A stretch of 64,000 nt of DNA, taken from assembly GCF_000524195.1 (NCBI RefSeq), contig NW_020170381.1, forward strand, positions 2,073,055-2,137,054, given 5' to 3'. A program made the translations under genes and the position numbers. Below the pieces are notes generated by a model. It made no database searches. It was not told the origin of the DNA and was given only the letters and a program-made list of their open reading frames with translations. Shown piece after piece: positions 23,801 through 36,812 of this stretch (position 1 is its first letter; every line of letters starts with the position of its first letter). The stretch comes from Echinococcus granulosus (taxonomy: Eukaryota > Platyhelminthes > Cestoda > Cyclophyllidea > Taeniidae).

Positions 23801-26800
23801 ATGGTATCAGAAAATTACGAAATTTTCAATTGCAATTCCCTTACGCTTTGGTGGTGCTTTAGCTTTGATCATCATTACAAATTCTATCTCCCTGCCTAAT
23901 TTACAACTATTTGCTATATTAGTTAGCATGCCTTCTATGCCCATATAAGAATTATTTTAATAAAAAGTTTTGGGATTCGCCCAGATGTTAGATTGCAAGG
24001 CGTGTGAGGTCATTTTAAAGGGCACATTAAGCTTCAGTTTTCCCACAGTGGCATTAGTGATCCTGGCTTATTGATCGAAGTGGAGTCAGCAAGAAATGAT
24101 GATACTGACTTTAACGAAAATGTTGTTTGTTTTCATCACAAAGACCCAAGTGCCATCAGAAATTGTTCCTGTGTGTGTTGGAAGGTCGGTGTTTAAATGC
24201 CTGCTAAAATGAAAGAAATCGGCAGACACTGACACTAAATAGTGGTGCCCACTAACTTCGACAGGCCAGAGGCAAAAGCAGAAGAGCCGAACAACCCGGC
24301 TGCAGGGGGACATTCTGATGGCCTGCGGGGATAGACTAAAAAGCACTAGAGAAAGGAAAACGGGCTAGACGGGGTGTAAAAGCCCACTAAGTAGGTTAAG
24401 GCATCACCATTTTCTGTCAATTTTGATTTGTTATTTTGATTCGCGTACCATTAGAATGATAATGACCCACTGTCGGATGCTTTTCACCGAGGCAAATTTG
24501 CACTCCTAATAAGAATGCACAATACATTGCAATTATTTATGAGCAAATGCGGAAACAAATCGCCGAAGTGTGGCGCTCATTCATTTTTGCTCATCGCTTT
24601 TCTATTATCCATCGACACTGCTAGCCTGTGTCAATGAAGGAGAGTAGACTCTAGGTTTTGAGGAACTTTGTTCCTCCAAGGTGCATTTATAAGGAGTAGC
24701 ATGCAAATTTCCTCTTCTCCATCAATAAAACTGCAATGCATCACTTGGATTGAATTAAATTTTGAATCAAACGCATCTGAGACATGGTGGAGGTTAATGT
24801 TGCAACTTTTTTTGAAGAAGTGGCAAAACAAAGTTGGGATCTTAAATAGTAAGACTGTATTTTATAATACTCAAAACGAGCAAAGCCTTGGCCATTTCTT
24901 AAGATTGGATGTGTTCACTTGTAGTCAACGAATTCTGAATCTGTATTATTGACTTGAAATAAACAGGTTTGCAGACGACTCCTTCTGGAACATAAGTTAA
25001 TCATAAACATTTCAGCATGAAGGTGTAATGGCACTTTAGGGTCATCAGTCAGGCCAGTGGGCATAGAGCTGCGCACGCTTCAAGCATCATGCATAAAGGA
25101 CGGTGTACTTCTGAAATATGTCACGTCTATTTCAATATAACCAACCCTGTATAGCACCGTGCATTACCGTTTCGCCTTTATTCTCACGTTCACTGAGTAT
25201 TTTGGTGGCTATAACATCCGTAAGATGAACATAATACAAAGGAAGTCTTTCAACGATATCCACTAACTTTTATTCAAAAACGCTTTAGATTTTGCCCAAG
25301 ACGCAGATATACTGTGCCAATATCAATACTTGAATGCATCCTCATGATGCGTCAATTTCGAAGGGCACAAGAACAAAGCCAGGTTCGGGTGTTCCATCTA
25401 TTGAAGGCCTTAGCGACTCAAAGTTGAGAAAAAAAGGGACTAGATTTCTAATGATCACATCTAATTTCAACGCTGTTTATATCACAGAAACCCGCAAGTA
25501 CAAGAAACCAGTCATTTGGTGGGATTAACCGACCCCAGAAACTAATATGGTAAAAAACAATGTAAATGCATGTCATATTTCACGAGTACAATGCAGGAGT
25601 TTATTGAGCACAGTAGGGGTGGTAATGAATGGTTATTGAATGAGAGACCATGCATAAAACCCGCCTCTTAAGGGAATAGAGGACGGTGTCTTAATGGCAG
25701 GGGTGAGACCCTGTAGTCGACACCCAATAGCTGACAAATTCTCCTTCAGACACGTCTTGTACATTTGCACCGACTCCTCAAACCTGGGGTTGGCGGAACC
25801 AGGATAAGTCAACAGTTATGGCATTTTTGCTCCCATGAATAAGTAGAGATCTAGGTATCAACTGTTCACAACCAGGCTTTTGACTAGAATGACAACACTT
25901 AAGATACAAAAGTGCCACACATTTATGTCATATTAATGTCCAATGTTAGAAAAAACGACCAACTTGGTCAACGTAGGCTGCACGAGTGAGTTTAGCACCA
26001 CAATAAAAAACCATGCTTTTTTCCATCATAAGACCCTGGCAGAGTTCATTTTACTTTTCTTCTCAGACGTGGACACTCTAAGACAACGCTAGTATGCACT
26101 AAAAAGACGGTGCAGCCCCTTTTCAAACGAGGCATTGCCTCCATGGTAATGCAACGGATTGTTGGTTGGAAGTAGCCATGCTCCCCAGGTACCACCATAC
26201 GTACACTTCCCCACTGTTCATAATAACTTCCTAAGCTCACAGCTATTTTAAAACAATCGCAACTTAAACTTGAATGTACTTTTATTCTAAGCAAAGATAC
26301 TTGCACACTTGATTTATTCCACTAATTAAATTTTTAAAAAATGTGTAAAACCCATTTCATTCACTCAACTGCTAGGAGACGCGAATTCAGCATTGTATTG
26401 GGAGAATAAAATCATTAAATTTGGTCTTGATTCGTGTGAAACTTTTGAGCTAAAGGTTTTACAGCTTGCCCTTGCAAGATTATCTATCCTTGAAATCCTA
26501 AATCTCATCCTGTCTCTACTCTGAGGCGTAAGAGTTGGCGTTAACTGTTCGATTTTATCTGTCTAAAGAGTAGGTACACAAGGTGCGATAAAACACTACC
26601 TTATTAATACGACAGAAGTAGTTATAACAGATCCAGTGAAAATGCACGAAACTGCACTTTTCTGTAGATGTGCAGACTGAGTCTGAAGCAAAACGCCATG
26701 TTATTTAAGTGCCCCAGGCAGAATCTTACTTACTTTGTGTTTACCATTTAAATCTCGCCATAAAAATAGCAAAGTTGAAAATACAAGAGTCATACTTACT

Positions 26801-29800
26801 TCCCCATTTCCAACTCAGAGGGTAGAAACACCAAGCATACTCAAAATGTAAAAAATGCAGTCTTTCCAAAGTCAACAGCAGTATGGTTGCCTGCAAGTGA
26901 GTGCAAAATTGTCCATTGTCAAAGATAGCAAGCAACGTGGGAATATGTGTAGGCAAGAGATGAAACTATCTGGTGCTCTAGCCTTACGATTATAACAAGC
27001 AGATTAAAGAAACATTGCACTTTAAAGAAATAACTGACAAATTGGACGCGAGACATGAAAGAAATATGGAAGACCCACCCAAATTGAGGATGCTCTAATG
27101 CGGGTGCTTTAATTGCAGCAAAACTTTCATTGTTAAAGCCATCGATCAGTTCAACACATATTGTTATGTTCTCATCACATTGAACTCCCAGTTTGTAAAA
27201 AGTGTATTCAAGGTGAAAGTTTTTTTGCGTCGATGAGCAAATTCAAGACTTAACCCGTTATTGTTTGGTCGTTGCAGTCGGTGAAACACCCGTTGCATGC
27301 GTAGCCTCAGTCAATGTCTCTCATGAGAAATGACTGTTCATTCTTTTGCTATTGAGCGCACAATACAAATAAGAAGCAAAGAACCGGCAACAATGATAGA
27401 TTGAGTACGTCTAAACTGCTTCAGATCCAGATATTAATTCATGCTGTGTTTGAGGATAGATTTCGCACTATGTTGTTAAAAAAACAAGGCGTTAGTAGTT
27501 TTAATTCCTATTAGTCTTATTCGACAACAAAGTGGCCAAAAAGGTGTCATTCGTGTGTTTGGAAAGAGTTGTACCAGGTACTTTCCCATTTTATTATCAG
27601 CATAAAAAAGACTCAAATCTTACGTAAAGTAGCTGTTTTTTGTTGCAATGGGTGATGTGTACAGCTAATAAACAATGGACGATCTTGCGAGCTCAAATGT
27701 AGCCATCGTTGCAACCACAGCTGAATCATCACCTCCTTGTGGCTTTGTGGTGCCGCAGAGAAAGACCAAAATGTATTGCGATATTAACACAAGAAAAGCA
27801 ATGTCTTTTGATGTCGCGGTGCTTGTATGAGTTTGAAGAATGTAATGTGTGTAGACAAACGCAGAATAAAATAAAATTCCTAATGGCAAAAAATAGTTAG
27901 AGCAACAAATTAATTAGAATCTACTAGTATATTAAGAGGTTAAGTCAATTATTTTCTTCATTTGGCACGGCAACGCGGGTTTATCTACATACAACTCGTT
28001 GGCGACGAGCTGTGGACTGATATAGGGCCAGTGAGTAAAATAGAAGTGTCCACCTTTCAAATGGGATAAAACCTATCCATTTTCCACAAAACCTTTGGTC
28101 TTTTTGTGATTCGCCTTCCAAGAATTCATCACGGCTAAAAAAAATATAAATTAAGGTCATAGGATTCGAAACCGGAGGTAAATGTTAGAATCAGCGAAGG
28201 TTCCACTTTGCTATGCAAAGGAGAATTAGCCCAGAATGCTAATTCCATTACCAACAGATTTTGAAACATTTTTAGTGGATGAAGTTTAACAGCGTTCCTG
28301 ATTTCTTAAACCATACATTCACCTGTTCCAGCTTGTTTTTTTGTTCGCTTTGGTATCGCAAACAGTGCCCAAGGTAGGATCTCACACAGAATAGTATTTG
28401 TCACACATTGCAAATGTTTGTCACTATTCTTAATAGGGCCTTTTGAATGATCTGGGTACATGTAGTTCTTCAAGCAATTAACCAGTGGGGATATTCTTGT
28501 GGTGAGCTAACTTTTCTAATTAACGCCCCAAATACATAGTGTATTTAGATCTAATTTGCCTCGATTAACTGTGAGCCTCATTGAAATGACAAGATTACTT
28601 GATTATTCAAAGTAGCATTTGTGTAAAACGGTTCACACATGAACAAAATCTCCCCGAAAGCAGACTGTCAAAATTCCTACTACCACAATAACTAACTGAG
28701 ACCTGAGCATGAATTGTATCAAAATCCACATTAAAAGAAGGGAAAGTGTTCTATCACTCCTCAGTAAAACCTACCAAAGCTTTAAAAACTGCTAAATAAA
28801 TATTTTATTTAATTATGTTATTTGCGATTCTAGCTGCACTAAACATGGTGCTTGCTCCTCAGTATGCATGGTTGATGTCCAAATGCTAAGTGGAAGGAAC
28901 TCATCCATTTCAGTTAGAGGAATGAAGTAAAATGATCCGTTTTTTCTGTATCACCCACGGTATCAAAAAAGAAGCTTTTCATTGATTGAGAGCGGGAGGG
29001 TAGATCTTGGCTAGGCATCACGTTGGAAAAAAATGGAACGGTAAAATGCATCTCTTATGGCTCAACGCTGAGTGCAAATCACTAATGGACATCTCGGATG
29101 GGGAAATAAAGACATTTGGACTTTTAACTATCAGGGCGTCTTGCTTGTATGCGTGCTATTTGTAACCAATGCAAAAGTAATTTTCATAACACATTTATAA
29201 AAGTACGCAGTTAAGTCTCACTTGTCTGTATCCCTATTAAATCTAGCTTTCACAAAATTTTTTCATCATAATAAGGTTTCCGAGAGAGAGCAACATTAAT
29301 TAATTTCAGCGGACAAGAGTGAAGAGAAAATGATTTACAGTTCCTAGGTGTAATTGGCAGGTTTACTGAATTCCGACTGTTCTTGGGAGCATTCCATAAG
29401 CAGTCAACGACTGCATGATAAATCAAGATTTGTATTTGTTAATAGGAATTTATTTGCCCTCCCCACAGCCAACTACATGAATTTCCTCTAAGCATACTCT
29501 AGATTTGCCTTTTTAAATCCCTAGTGAAATCTTTTCCAAGACTCACAATTCACTTATATTTCGAAAACATAATCTTCAGAAGGGGATAGGTGAAGTGAAT
29601 GTAAAATTAGCTAAATTGGAATTTAATGTCTTGCCGTTGAATGAAACCATACATGGACATAAAGGATATTAAGGGGGTTCACTTAAAATACGTTCGTGAG
29701 TTAATTTTTCTGTCGACTCCAGTTAAAGTAAAATGTTCCACAGACAATTTGAGACAAGTTCACGATTGATGGCATCGCAGAAATACGAGGCGTAGTAGAG

Positions 29801-31466
29801 ATGGAGGAAAAACCATGCACTGCCAAGGATATAATTAAACTAGTAACCGAAAAGGGTAAAAAATTGATGGTAACTGGTAGCTTTGAAAAAAAAATCAAAA
29901 ATCAATTAAAAAAAATTAAAAAACTGCTGTGACAAGTTTTGGACACTCGGAGCCTACCAGAAACATTGATCCTATCCTTTCACCAGAGTGAAGAGCTTAC
30001 GGGAGGGCTTCAAAAATGAGAGAAGTTGGAAAAAGAATTGCGTTGCGGTGAGAGGACGCCAGTATGACCACAATAAATTGGGAATTCGTCCAATTATTCC
30101 AAACCATCCTTACCTTCGTCTACCTCCACTTGGACGAATTTATTAACTGAATGCGTTTGTTGGAATGACAGTTATGGGCTCAAGCCTTGAGATAGTTAAT
30201 TCTTCGAAAATTTTTGATGGGAATAGTAAATTGTCTCCATTTTAGCTAAAGGGGTCAGAGACAGAGTCTATTACCGTGTGTGTCTACTCTTTAATGCTTG
30301 GCGACCGAAATATCGCTTGCCTTCGCTACAAAACGTGATTTGGGCAGTTGTGCGACAATCAGCACATTCGCTAGTTTTACCCTTAATGGAGTCAACTTTA
30401 AAATCTTTGCTGTGGTTCTTCGGACTATGAATGTGTTCTTCTATGACGTCCATTTTTACGTTTCAAGGCAGGTACTACACTTGACTTCAAATAAGGCAGC
30501 TCCTTGATCGCAAATGTCTCCAGCTTATACGCCCAGTACGTCGTTCTCAGCAAAATAAATAAATTTTTACCAAATCAGAGACATCGTTTAAACTAAAATT
30601 AACCAGTAGCATAACTTTTGAGAAGAAAAACAACCAAGTTAATGAATGAAAATTGATGTATCAGAATTTTGCACACCACAGCTACAAAGGCAACTAACTG
30701 GCTGAGACTTGTCACTCCTTCCCATCCTTTAACGGGCCTCCATGACTCACAAGTGCTTGTTGCGGTGACTGTGTCAAAGGAACTTAGGCCTTTGTTTTTC
30801 CTGCTTATCTGTAGGGACTTATGTTTGAAGGACTAAATAACTACATATTTGGGAGATAGCGTCAGCGCACGACAAAATGGGGCGTCACAAAACAAATACA
30901 CATTCACAAAAAGTAAAACAATTCTTAAAAATAATTGGTAATATCATAATAGCAGGTCCCCTGATAGCAAACACTTCAAACAGTACAGCATTCAGCTGTG
31001 TACATCGAGGCTATCCGCATCTTGTGTGGCGGGAGAAAACCGACTTGCACTGACGAAAGTTAAAGCTAGTACTGTGATCGCCTGGAAGCCATCTGAATGG
31101 CCTCTTGTGAACTAAATGGCTACTATGGCCTCTGTGCAATAGGAGTCACAAAATACTCCCATCACCTATGGAGTAATAGAGGATTGTACTTTGTTAATCA
31201 GCATCACGGAGGGCTGTTCTCCGTGCGCATCACCTATAGCAACGTCAGGGCGTGCGAATGGCAGGAGCCTCGTAACCGCTATTGCACTCTCCACACGCTA
31301 TCATAGGTAAATGGTTGATCTACGGATACATGGAACTGCCTAAATTGCGGAATAATTCAGAAATAGTATTCTACAGTCTTCTCATGGCTTAACGTGTTTG
31401 CAAATCTACGCGGCAACTCTTTCGAATGAGGTACCACATGGATATGAAATTCGAAGAAGGGCTTAC
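20881..31466. other. gene-poor, AT-rich interval
   Basis: I could assign no gene in these 10.6 kb. Items noted are a GC-rich patch at 21040-21280; a 48-codon frame ending at a stop near 22938; and an ATG frame at 27675 (MDDLASSNVAIV...) of 51 codons that meets a possible donor (GTATGA) near its end, which could be an isolated first exon. None has protein similarity that I recognise. Small exons on either strand may be hidden here. Confidence 0.4.
21040..21280. other. GC- and CpG-rich patch downstream of the tropomyosin-like gene
   Basis: About 240 bp with many CG dinucleotides (for example gtgcgcacgcgg) stand out from the AT-rich surroundings. Open frames exist on both strands but none looks like a known protein. 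It could be a promoter-like island, a recently inserted sequence or an unrecognised exon. Confidence 0.35.
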
Positions 31467-31588
31467 AAATCTGACCGATTTTCGCCAAAATTATTCCAAA
31501 CCACCTTTTTCTCGGTGATTCGTTTTGATAGATCAACAAACTTAATCATCCACCAGGGTTCCAGTTCATCTGAATCGATGTAGAATTC
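31467..31588 (-). CDS. candidate isolated exon, unidentified protein
   Basis: On the minus strand an acceptor (aaattag) precedes an open stretch of 122 nt that ends in a good donor (TTT|GTAAGC). The translation is protein-like (DSDELEPWWMIKFVDLSKR) and acidic to aromatic in composition. A neighbouring open stretch with NRNYLLDEMMCLDHYR near 31.70-31.78 kb may be the preceding exon. I do not recognise the protein and could not build a complete gene, so this is only a pointer to a possible minus-strand gene. Confidence 0.3.
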
Positions 31589-31864
31589 CTAATTTGGAAG
31601 ATTTCTTTGGCGACTTAGTGCAACCTACTAATTTCACCACGAAGTAACCCTAAATTTGTGAACTATGAAGGAGCAAATGCAAGTGGAACGCGATAATGGT
31701 CAAGGCACATCATTTCATCTAAGAGATAGTTGCGATTCCCCGGGCGATTGTGCGCACTGATGCTTTCTATTAAAGTGACTTAAACAGTTCGACTAAATTA
31801 GGAATTTTTACCAAAAATCTAGGCATATTACCGAGGCTTTTGACAGGTAAATGGCCTTCTTAAG

Positions 31865-31925
31865 TTAGTACCCGTATGCAGCGCCCCGAGACTTCCTTGA
31901 AGACCAAAGAGGACATAATACTGGG
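31865..31925 (+). repeat. dispersed repeat, copy 1
   Basis: The stretch containing gaccaaagaggacataatac is similar to segments at about 35815-35885 and 36245-36305, all in the same orientation. By eye about two thirds of bases match between copies. The long minus-strand open frame that covers this place is probably not a gene, because it overlaps the repeat. Confidence 0.5.
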
Positions 31926-32347
31926 GAGGGAGACTGAAGTAGGCTTCATCCGAAACCCGACTGAAGCTCAAGTTTTGAGAGTCAGTGTAAAAAATTCGCA
32001 TAATGACTTTAAATAATCCAGCATCAGCGTTAGCTCCAATTTTTAATCCCACAATCCATATCTTTTCTGCATCCCACCAATCACTACAAAAGTGAATCAG
32101 CCGATTCTGGAAAAGTTGTAGGGATGAGCTTGAATTTGTATACGTATTGCAGCTGGTTTTAGCCACATTTCCACCGCCGTGTTCGCCACTGGAGCTACAT
32201 ACATATGAGACCAAGAGTTTCCTTTTCAAAAACCGAACATTTGCATATGCCAGTTGCATTTACTTAAACTGTTGTCATAACAGGACAAAAAATCTGGTGG
32301 TAAGACCGTCGAGGAGGTTGGTAGCACACCGTGTGCCGACCAGGTAG

Positions 32348-34312
32348 GTACTCTCAAAACATTGTGGCATTTGAGCCTACATTTGGAAGTTACTGTCATT
32401 TGATAGCCTAATGTGTTGTTCAAAAAGCATAAGAACGCCACAGTACTATTACAAAGTAGGATTAATTTTGTACCGTATTATTACGAACTCGGTGAGCATT
32501 TTCGAAAAAGTGTGCTAAAGCAAACTAATGCTTTTGGCATGGAACAGTAGAGATCATTTTGTCAAATTTCTCAATATTCGAGAAATATTCCATCACATCC
32601 CGGGGTAAGTGTGGCCATCCACAACAGGACCACAAGTAGACATCTTATTTTCCAGTTAACCTGAAGTGTGGCACGCTGGAACTAGTAATAAACTAAAGCA
32701 GCAAGTCCTCACTTTACTCCCCATCAAAATTGGAACCAAACCACTTTCCTCTGATGGTGCACTTCAGTGAACAGGTAAGCCACACATGCCACTAGGACAG
32801 CAAAGAAATGAGAGGTGCTAAACGATCTTTTCCGCAAAGTTCTCTTATTCCTTTAAAAAAAAAGCACTCAAATCAAAGGGAAAACCAACACAGTAGCAAT
32901 AAAATCCTCACCCGAAGAGCACTGTAACATTATTTTTGTCAATTAAGCTGCTCCAAAGCTAGACCAAACTGATATCTCACAACTTGAATAGCAAGATAAT
33001 TGCTACTATACGCATAAGATACTAACTTCATTGAGGCCTTTATTCTGAGGATTAACCCCATGGATAATAGCCGTCGACTTCGAGTAAGTTCAAGTGTTAG
33101 CTAACAGCATTGACATTCGCAGGACGTTAGTAAACGGTCATATCTCGACTTTGACTCCTGCTCGACTTCAAAGCGCATTCCATGAATATGCCTCAGAAAA
33201 TGAGTCGCATTTTCTGCCGTATAACTAATGGCTAACACTATGCTGATGCAATGAAATGTCGATCCTCTTCTTTGACCTAAAAACACTAGAAATGACAACC
33301 GGAACACGCTTCTTCGCTAGGTTATACGCCACCGTTACTAGTGCATCTAGTCAAAGTGGGTGGAGTTTGAACCGGCAGGGCAGAACCCCGAAACAGAAGG
33401 AACGGATAGATAAACGTTTGCCGGGAAATCAAGCGTTCCTCAATCTTTTACTGCTTGTTGCAAATCAAATTTAGGTAAATAAACGAGTCAAACACTCGAA
33501 AAGCCTGATATAGCATGCAGCACAACTAGGCAGGTTGATTATAGATGAGAACAACGATATGCTTTAAGATTTGGAATCTAGAAAAAAGCAAGGGTATTTT
33601 AGATAGCCATCTGTTAGAAATAGCAATAAGTTAGAGGGAAAAATGTGATTAAACTCACTAATACGAATAAGAGTCTACCATTATTGTTGCTACATCCTCA
33701 CGATCAACTAAGAAACGTAGTGAGCCTCCACATTCGCTATTTGAAAAGTGGAGAAGGACACCTTAGGCCCAGACGTACTGCGTGGTTTAAGGGTAACACA
33801 ACGAACATTGCTGAAAACCGGTCAAGATGTGATTTGACATAAAATGTAGGGCTTAGAGGCACAATCGGATTTCAGTAACGAAATGCGTGGCAGACATGTA
33901 AATAAATGATACGCCTGCTCAGAAACCCCCCAAAAAACTACTCAGTAGGCTTATTTTATGAGAAGGTTAAAATGAAATGTGTATGCCAGTATCCGATGAC
34001 ACGAACTCGACTTGATAGTAGAACAATCACCAAGGAACCCTGATCACAACACTATCAATTTGCATGAATTAACCTAAAAAATATAGATCAAGGCCATCTG
34101 AACGGTAATAACAAGAATAATGAGAAGACTAACGATATGTGAAGTCAGGAATAAATGGGATACAATGGGCGTGAAGAATATCGATTATTATACAACCAAC
34201 TAAATGAAATGTTGATAGACAGGTATACCATATCCAAGGTTTTAAATAATAATAATACTTATAAACACAAATATCAAAGTTCTGAAAAGCAAGATTTTAA
34301 AGTCAGGAGTGG
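32348..34312. other. interval without identified gene
   Basis: AT-rich sequence downstream of the CDCA3-like gene on its strand. A 72-codon plus-strand frame at 33256-33474 has no recognised similarity. No repeats or RNA genes were recognised. Confidence 0.4.
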
Positions 34313-35069
34313 CTAACTTCCCACGGTACTTGAACCACTAGAGTCAACAGCCCCAGTTTCCATCAACGACGACACTTCTTTGCCCTTTTGTCGAGTCTGA
34401 CGTCCTCGCTCCTGCTCTCGCTGTTGCTTACTATGCTTGATCAGTTCTTTCTGTCGCATTTTGACCATAAGACTCGGGGAATCACGGGCCTGACGTGACA
34501 TTAAAGAATGCCGAACACGATCAAGAAGAGCACCTTTCTTGTGAGCTGAAACCAATACAATTTAGAAACGAGGACCAGAAATCGGCCCAAATGGGGTTAG
34601 CCATAATTATTGAGCAAAAAGATGAGGAAACACGAATACGGAACTAAGAATTCCAGTAATTAAACCACTCAACTACTCAAAACAATAAGTGGCGGTACCG
34701 ACACCAAAAGGTGTAAAAGTGAGTGGGATACCTCTGCCGTTGGTAGGTATGGCATTATCCGATAGAGCAGAAGTATTCCGAACATTATGTACAGAGTCAT
34801 CTTCAGTCATACAGCCATCAATAGATTCAAAATCCGATGTATCGAAAGGCAGCCGATCCACGAAAGCTAAAACATCAGATATTTACAAGCGAGTTACGCT
34901 GAAACCCTTCATTGTTCGAAGCTTTGTCGAGTATTATCGGTGTACGAACAATACCATCTGTGGGTGATCGCGGGTCGATGTCAAGCAACTTCAATTTTTG
35001 CACAGTTGGTGATGAGAAGAACTCGCCACCTCCATGAGTCTTACCAACCGAAGCAGAAACATTGCCCAT
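34313..35069 (-). CDS. CDCA3/Tome-1-like cell-cycle protein
   Basis: Three exons in transcript order, 35069-34898, 34866-34732 and 34545-34313, give 179 residues with matching phases. The product starts MGNVSAS, an N-terminal Met-Gly context that fits possible myristoylation. It then contains LLDIDPRSPTDGIVRTPI, the DPRSP..GI.RTP signature found twice in vertebrate CDCA3 (trigger of mitotic entry, an F-box-like adaptor for Wee1 turnover and an APC/C substrate). Here only one copy is present. The C-terminal exon is basic and contains RHSL, a possible minimal destruction box; I saw no KEN box. The middle exon is acidic. Intron 34867-34897 is just 31 nt. Overall it is shorter than the vertebrate protein, so identity rests mainly on the motif and the Met-Gly start. 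Confidence 0.7.
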
Positions 35070-35444
35070 ACTTCTCTCTCGGATTCGGCGCCCTATTCAA
35101 GCAGAGGAGTACCGATTAAATAAAACAGTGAAATTTGCTTTAAGTGATCAAATATGCAACTAGATAATTGTCAAAAGAATATTTGCAGAATGTGCAGGGT
35201 ATTAACTCTGGGCTAAATAAGGGAGCATAACAAGAATAGGAGTGTTGTTGTATTAAATAAACTACTTCTGTAATGATAAAACTGTCTGTGATTATTAATA
35301 AAAAACGGGTTTTATTTTTACATGACTTTTTAAAATTATATGGTGCTTTGTTTGCACTGATAGCACCTATTATGTGAGAATAATAATTATCTCGAGAAAA
35401 AACCTCCAAAAGCGGTAACAATTAATTTTAACCTTTCTTCATAC

Positions 35445-35606
35445 CCTTTAGGCGACGAAACTAGTTTGACTAAATTACACAAATTGCTTAGTGTCAACTG
35501 GGGATAGATGCAAGATCGGGGAGATTTGGACACGGAACTCCCTTCTGGTGTCGGAGAAATTGGCCATTCCGCAGTTACAAAGCCTGATTCAGCCTCTTGC
35601 TTCTTC
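35445..35606 (-). CDS. candidate exon upstream of the CDCA3-like gene
   Basis: A minus-strand stretch opens after an acceptor (cttttaag) and reads AESGFVTAEWPISPTPEGSS followed by LTLSNLCNLVKLVSS, with possible donors at 35478 (GTAATT) and 35444 (GTATGA). Composition looks like protein. It could be a 5' exon of the CDCA3-like transcript, since an acceptor (cttgaatag) lies about 30 nt before that gene's ATG, or part of another gene. The protein is not recognised. Confidence 0.35.
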
Positions 35607-35814
35607 CTTAAAAGATCTATTAAAATAGCAAACGTATTACAACGGAGGTCAGTTTCTTCGCAAAAAATTGGAATTTTTTAATAGATTGGCTTTCGGATAC
35701 ATTATGGGACTCCTGCATTACGATCAATAGATATGGCCAATTATTGTAGGCAAATAGTGCATCAACCACAATATCTTGGCGCAAATTGCAACGCCTATAG
35801 ACTTTGCTTAATTT

Positions 35815-35960
35815 AAAAGATGCACTGTGGCGTCCCGCGACTCCTTTAAGACAAAAGAAGGCACAATACTCGGGCAGAATATATATTTTCGGCACTGAGA
35901 ACGTGTCTGGGCTATTGGCATGGCCCAAAAGGCCAACCCACCCGGCGAGGTACAAGGGGG
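35815..35960 (+). repeat. dispersed repeat, copy 2 (longest copy seen)
   Basis: The first half (tcctttaagacaaaagaagg...) matches the copies at 31865 and 36245. The second half (gggctattggcatggcccaa) matches a segment at 44050-44115. This suggests one element of at least 140 bp whose other copies are partial. Confidence 0.5.
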
Positions 35961-36244
35961 CTAATTCCAAGTACAAAAGTGGCGCCTCACCAGAACCGAG
36001 GGATAAACCACTATCGTATTACAGCACTGTTTAAGCTGAGTATATGTCGTTCACATACAGATGGAATGGTTGCTAGTGTCACAGTTTGAAAGCTAAGATG
36101 CTTAGTGCTGGTGCAAGATTAGCGTCCTTAATTGGCTAAATACTAAGAGTGATAGCCGTGAAAGCAATTCAACATCACAACCCCAATAAGGGGACCTCCT
36201 TGCCATCCTTTTCCCAAAACTCTACCAGCCTTTATACAAATGAA

Positions 36245-36305
36245 TTAGTTGTTGCGCTGTAAGACCTGCTTTTAAGGATGACTGAGGACATAATGCTTGA
36301 AAATA
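36245..36305 (+). repeat. dispersed repeat, copy 3
   Basis: Sequence around gctgtaagacctgcttttaa followed by gaggacataatgctt matches the first half of the repeat at 35815. It lies 0.5 kb upstream of the golgin start codon. Confidence 0.4.
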
Positions 36306-36812
36306 TATATGCATTATTTGACGTAGAGTAGGGCTGAGGTACGACGCAGAGCGTCTAGGTAATTTTTTTGCAAAATTCAAGATTTAATTAGTCCTTTTTA
36401 GCCTAATGTTCTTCTTGTTCAGTTTCTGCACTATGTGCTTAAATCAGTACAGGGTAGTGCGGTAGGCTTAAAACACACTAGTCTTCTGGTACTACTTCTT
36501 TGGCTTTCATCGTCATAAAGTGGTCACGTGCGCAGAGTTTGCACTGTCCCCTTTTTATCTTTTCTTTTAATTTTTGTTGATTGTGGGTTCTTTATTGCTT
36601 GTGAAATGCTAATGCACTCATTCCACAACTCCTTATGCCTTATTCCTCTTCCTAGGGTAAGGGGCCTAGAAGCATGTGTTTCCAATTTTCTGGCAACTTA
36701 TTTTTGGGAATCGTATTTTGCGACATATATGTGTATACATTTTTAGTTTTTACAAATTCAAATATGTCGAATATGTAGCTGTGAAACGATTGACTGATGT
36801 GAAATACCTGCG

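Noticed and set aside
31828..32259. 143-codon open frame on the minus strand
   Set aside because: It overlaps the dispersed repeat, lacks recognised similarity and has competing open frames on the same strand.
35620..35976. 118-codon open frame on the minus strand
   Set aside because: It covers repeat copy 2, and its similarity to the frame at 31.9 kb is explained by the repeat.
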